Positions 31,427 through 32,601 of a stretch of 32,601 bases of DNA are shown one piece after another (the first letter of the stretch is position 1; each line of letters starts with the position of its first letter). This stretch comes from Treponema primitia ZAS-1. GTDB taxonomy: Bacteria > Spirochaetota > Spirochaetia > Treponematales > Breznakiellaceae. The stretch lies in assembly GCF_000297095.1 (NCBI RefSeq), contig NZ_AEEA01000046.1:1-32601 (forward strand), in the 5' to 3' direction. The translations under genes were made by a program, and so were the position numbers. The notes below the pieces were generated by a model. The model did no database searches, was not told where the DNA came from, and worked only from the letters and a program-made list of their open reading frames with translations.

Positions 31427-32601
31427 TTATTTTTTCCCCGAGTACAAAGTAAATTCCATCTCATCCTTGTTCTGCCGGATAAGATTGAGCCAGAGCGTTT
31501 TTTTGGAGGTCAGGACCGTACTCTTACGGCCTATGGAGCGAAGTTCCTCGTAGAGAGAAGCCCCGTTCTTTGCGGCATAATAGGTCTTTTGATTATTGCC
31601 CTTAAAAATCTGTTGGGCTTTCTCGTCAATTTCCTTATTGATGGCAGCTTCATAACTTTTAAGAAGGGTATCGTATTTATCAATTATACCCCTAAGATAA
31701 TCAAGAATAAGACGATCGTAGTTGGGAATCTGGTCCAGGAGAAGCATAAACTGTTTAAGCACCAATACTGCGGTGGAATACTCCTCCTGATTATAGGCTT
31801 CCACACCCTTTTGACAGAGCTCTGTCACCGTGTCGTTGCTTACCGTTACCCTGCCATTGACGGGGAATTTAAGGTTTACGTTAAACCGGGGCATCACCGC
31901 TGCGGTTTTAGCCAGAAGATCCATCAGGTCCAGGTAGATCCGCTGTTCCCAGAGGGAGTCCTTAGTAGAGGCAACGAGCTTGTTCATCTCTTCGCTGAAC
32001 TGTTCCTTGTACCGTTCCTCGGGTTTAAACACCACTTCGCAGGTGGGCAGCTGGACTCCCTTAAACTCGATGGTTCCGGTATCAAAGAAATACACCCCGT
32101 CATTTGCCGCCAGCGGGGATTTGACCGCGTTGTTTTCCTTTACATAACTGAGGTATACCTGTTTGGTGATCATTATCCGGGATTCCCGGGGGGAAAGCTC
32201 GTTGGCCCTGGTTTGCAGCCGTGCGGCGGTATTGAGGAGAAAACCCGAAAGGTTGCCGCTTTCGGTGATAATCAGGGGAATGGAGGTATTGCCCCCGGTA
32301 ATCCCCGCAGAAATCTTCAGGATAGGCAAAATTCCCGCATCCCCGGTACGGAGGGAGGCATCGCCAAAGTAGTTGATAATGGCAAGGCTGGCGGTAAGGG
32401 CGTCGGTGGCGGAGGCGGAAATCAGGACCATCTCGTCCCCCCGTTCCCGCTGGCTTACCGACTGGCACTGGGTGGAAATACGGCGTATCTCGTTGTTGAT
32501 AGTCCGGTCCAGGGCATGGAGCATGGAGAGATTTTTCCGGGAATCCTGACAGAATTTGGTATACCCATGGATATCCATCATTGAAATATAGAGGTTAGAG
32601 A
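31427..32601 (-). CDS. Class III adenylate/guanylate cyclase-like protein (cut at the window edge)
   Basis: The frame stays open from the stop at 31427 to the last base, so the 5' end lies outside; residues SNLYIS precede MMDIHGYTKF, the normal start of a cyclase domain, which argues against the internal ATG at 32581 as start. Cyclase motifs are DIHGYTKF with the first metal Asp, RGDEMVLIS with the second, and SAGITGGN. The C-terminal 200 residues have helical segments resembling a TPR-like or coiled region (LCQKGVEAYNQEEYSTAVLVL). The product would make cAMP or cGMP if active, but substrate-selecting residues were not confidently assigned. An inactive pseudo-cyclase is possible. Confidence 0.75.
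   Translation of the reverse strand, partial: SNLYISMMDIHGYTKFCQDSRKNLSMLHALDRTINNEIRRISTQCQSVSQRERGDEMVLISASATDALTASLAIINYFGDASLRTGDAGILPILKISAGITGGNTSIPLIITESGNLSGFLLNTAARLQTRANELSPRESRIMITKQVYLSYVKENNAVKSPLAANDGVYFFDTGTIEFKGVQLPTCEVVFKPEERYKEQFSEEMNKLVASTKDSLWEQRIYLDLMDLLAKTAAVMPRFNVNLKFPVNGRVTVSNDTVTELCQKGVEAYNQEEYSTAVLVLKQFMLLLDQIPNYDRLILDYLRGIIDKYDTLLKSYEAAINKEIDEKAQQIFKGNNQKTYYAAKNGASLYEELRSIGRKSTVLTSKKTLWLNLIRQNKDEMEFTLYSGKK

Noticed and set aside
31589..32584. 331-residue plus-strand frame opposite the cyclase
   Set aside because: Shadow of a gene with cyclase metal-binding motifs; sequence is Gly/His-rich without domains.

Overview
The window looks like chromosomal DNA of a Treponema-like spirochaete, possibly one of the moderate-GC gut treponemes. 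The case rests on a class I lysyl-tRNA synthetase instead of the usual class II enzyme, a groES gene with no groEL beside it, a second-type EF-G, and several proteins of spirochaete flavour. The genus is inferred from gene content, not proven.

Layout. Positions 1-340 hold the decayed end of an IS66-family element (tnpB). Positions 340-945 hold no credible gene but contain imperfect repeats, a 26-bp perfect inverted repeat and a 10-bp tandem repeat that runs into the promoter of a class A penicillin-binding protein (946-3603). A small ParB-N protein and a large hybrid histidine kinase follow as a pair (3642-7776). They converge on an EF-G gene on the minus strand (7781-9823).

Positions 9971-19467 form a carbohydrate operon: a lipoprotein binding protein, two permeases (the second with an apparent frameshift near its start), a GH2 beta-mannosidase-like enzyme, a sugar isomerase/epimerase, a zinc-dependent dehydrogenase, a ThuA-like protein and a Gfo/Idh/MocA oxidoreductase. 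It ends at a strong terminator. The import genes have no ATPase gene and no regulator nearby. The enzyme set resembles pathways that oxidise and epimerise glycosides through keto intermediates. An MFS transporter follows (19569-20756).

Next come an unusual tandem nucleoside diphosphate kinase-like protein, whose first copy has lost its catalytic residues, co-transcribed with class I LysRS (20814-23621), and a periplasmic metallo-beta-lactamase-fold hydrolase (23703-24563). An AT-rich stretch (24.6-27.3 kb) carries a large repeat lipoprotein, a 58-residue small protein and a divergent XRE regulator. A well-formed promoter and inverted repeats lie between the regulator and the small protein.

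The last part is housekeeping: parB/parA (minus strand), a HAD phosphatase, an RlpA/SPOR envelope protein, groES with its own promoter and terminator, and a class III nucleotidyl cyclase-like gene that runs off the right edge.

The most noteworthy items are the pseudo-NDK/NDK fusion, the glycoside-oxidation-like operon with its frameshifted permease, the regulator/small-protein pair that share a C-terminal motif, and the repeat cluster feeding into the PBP promoter.
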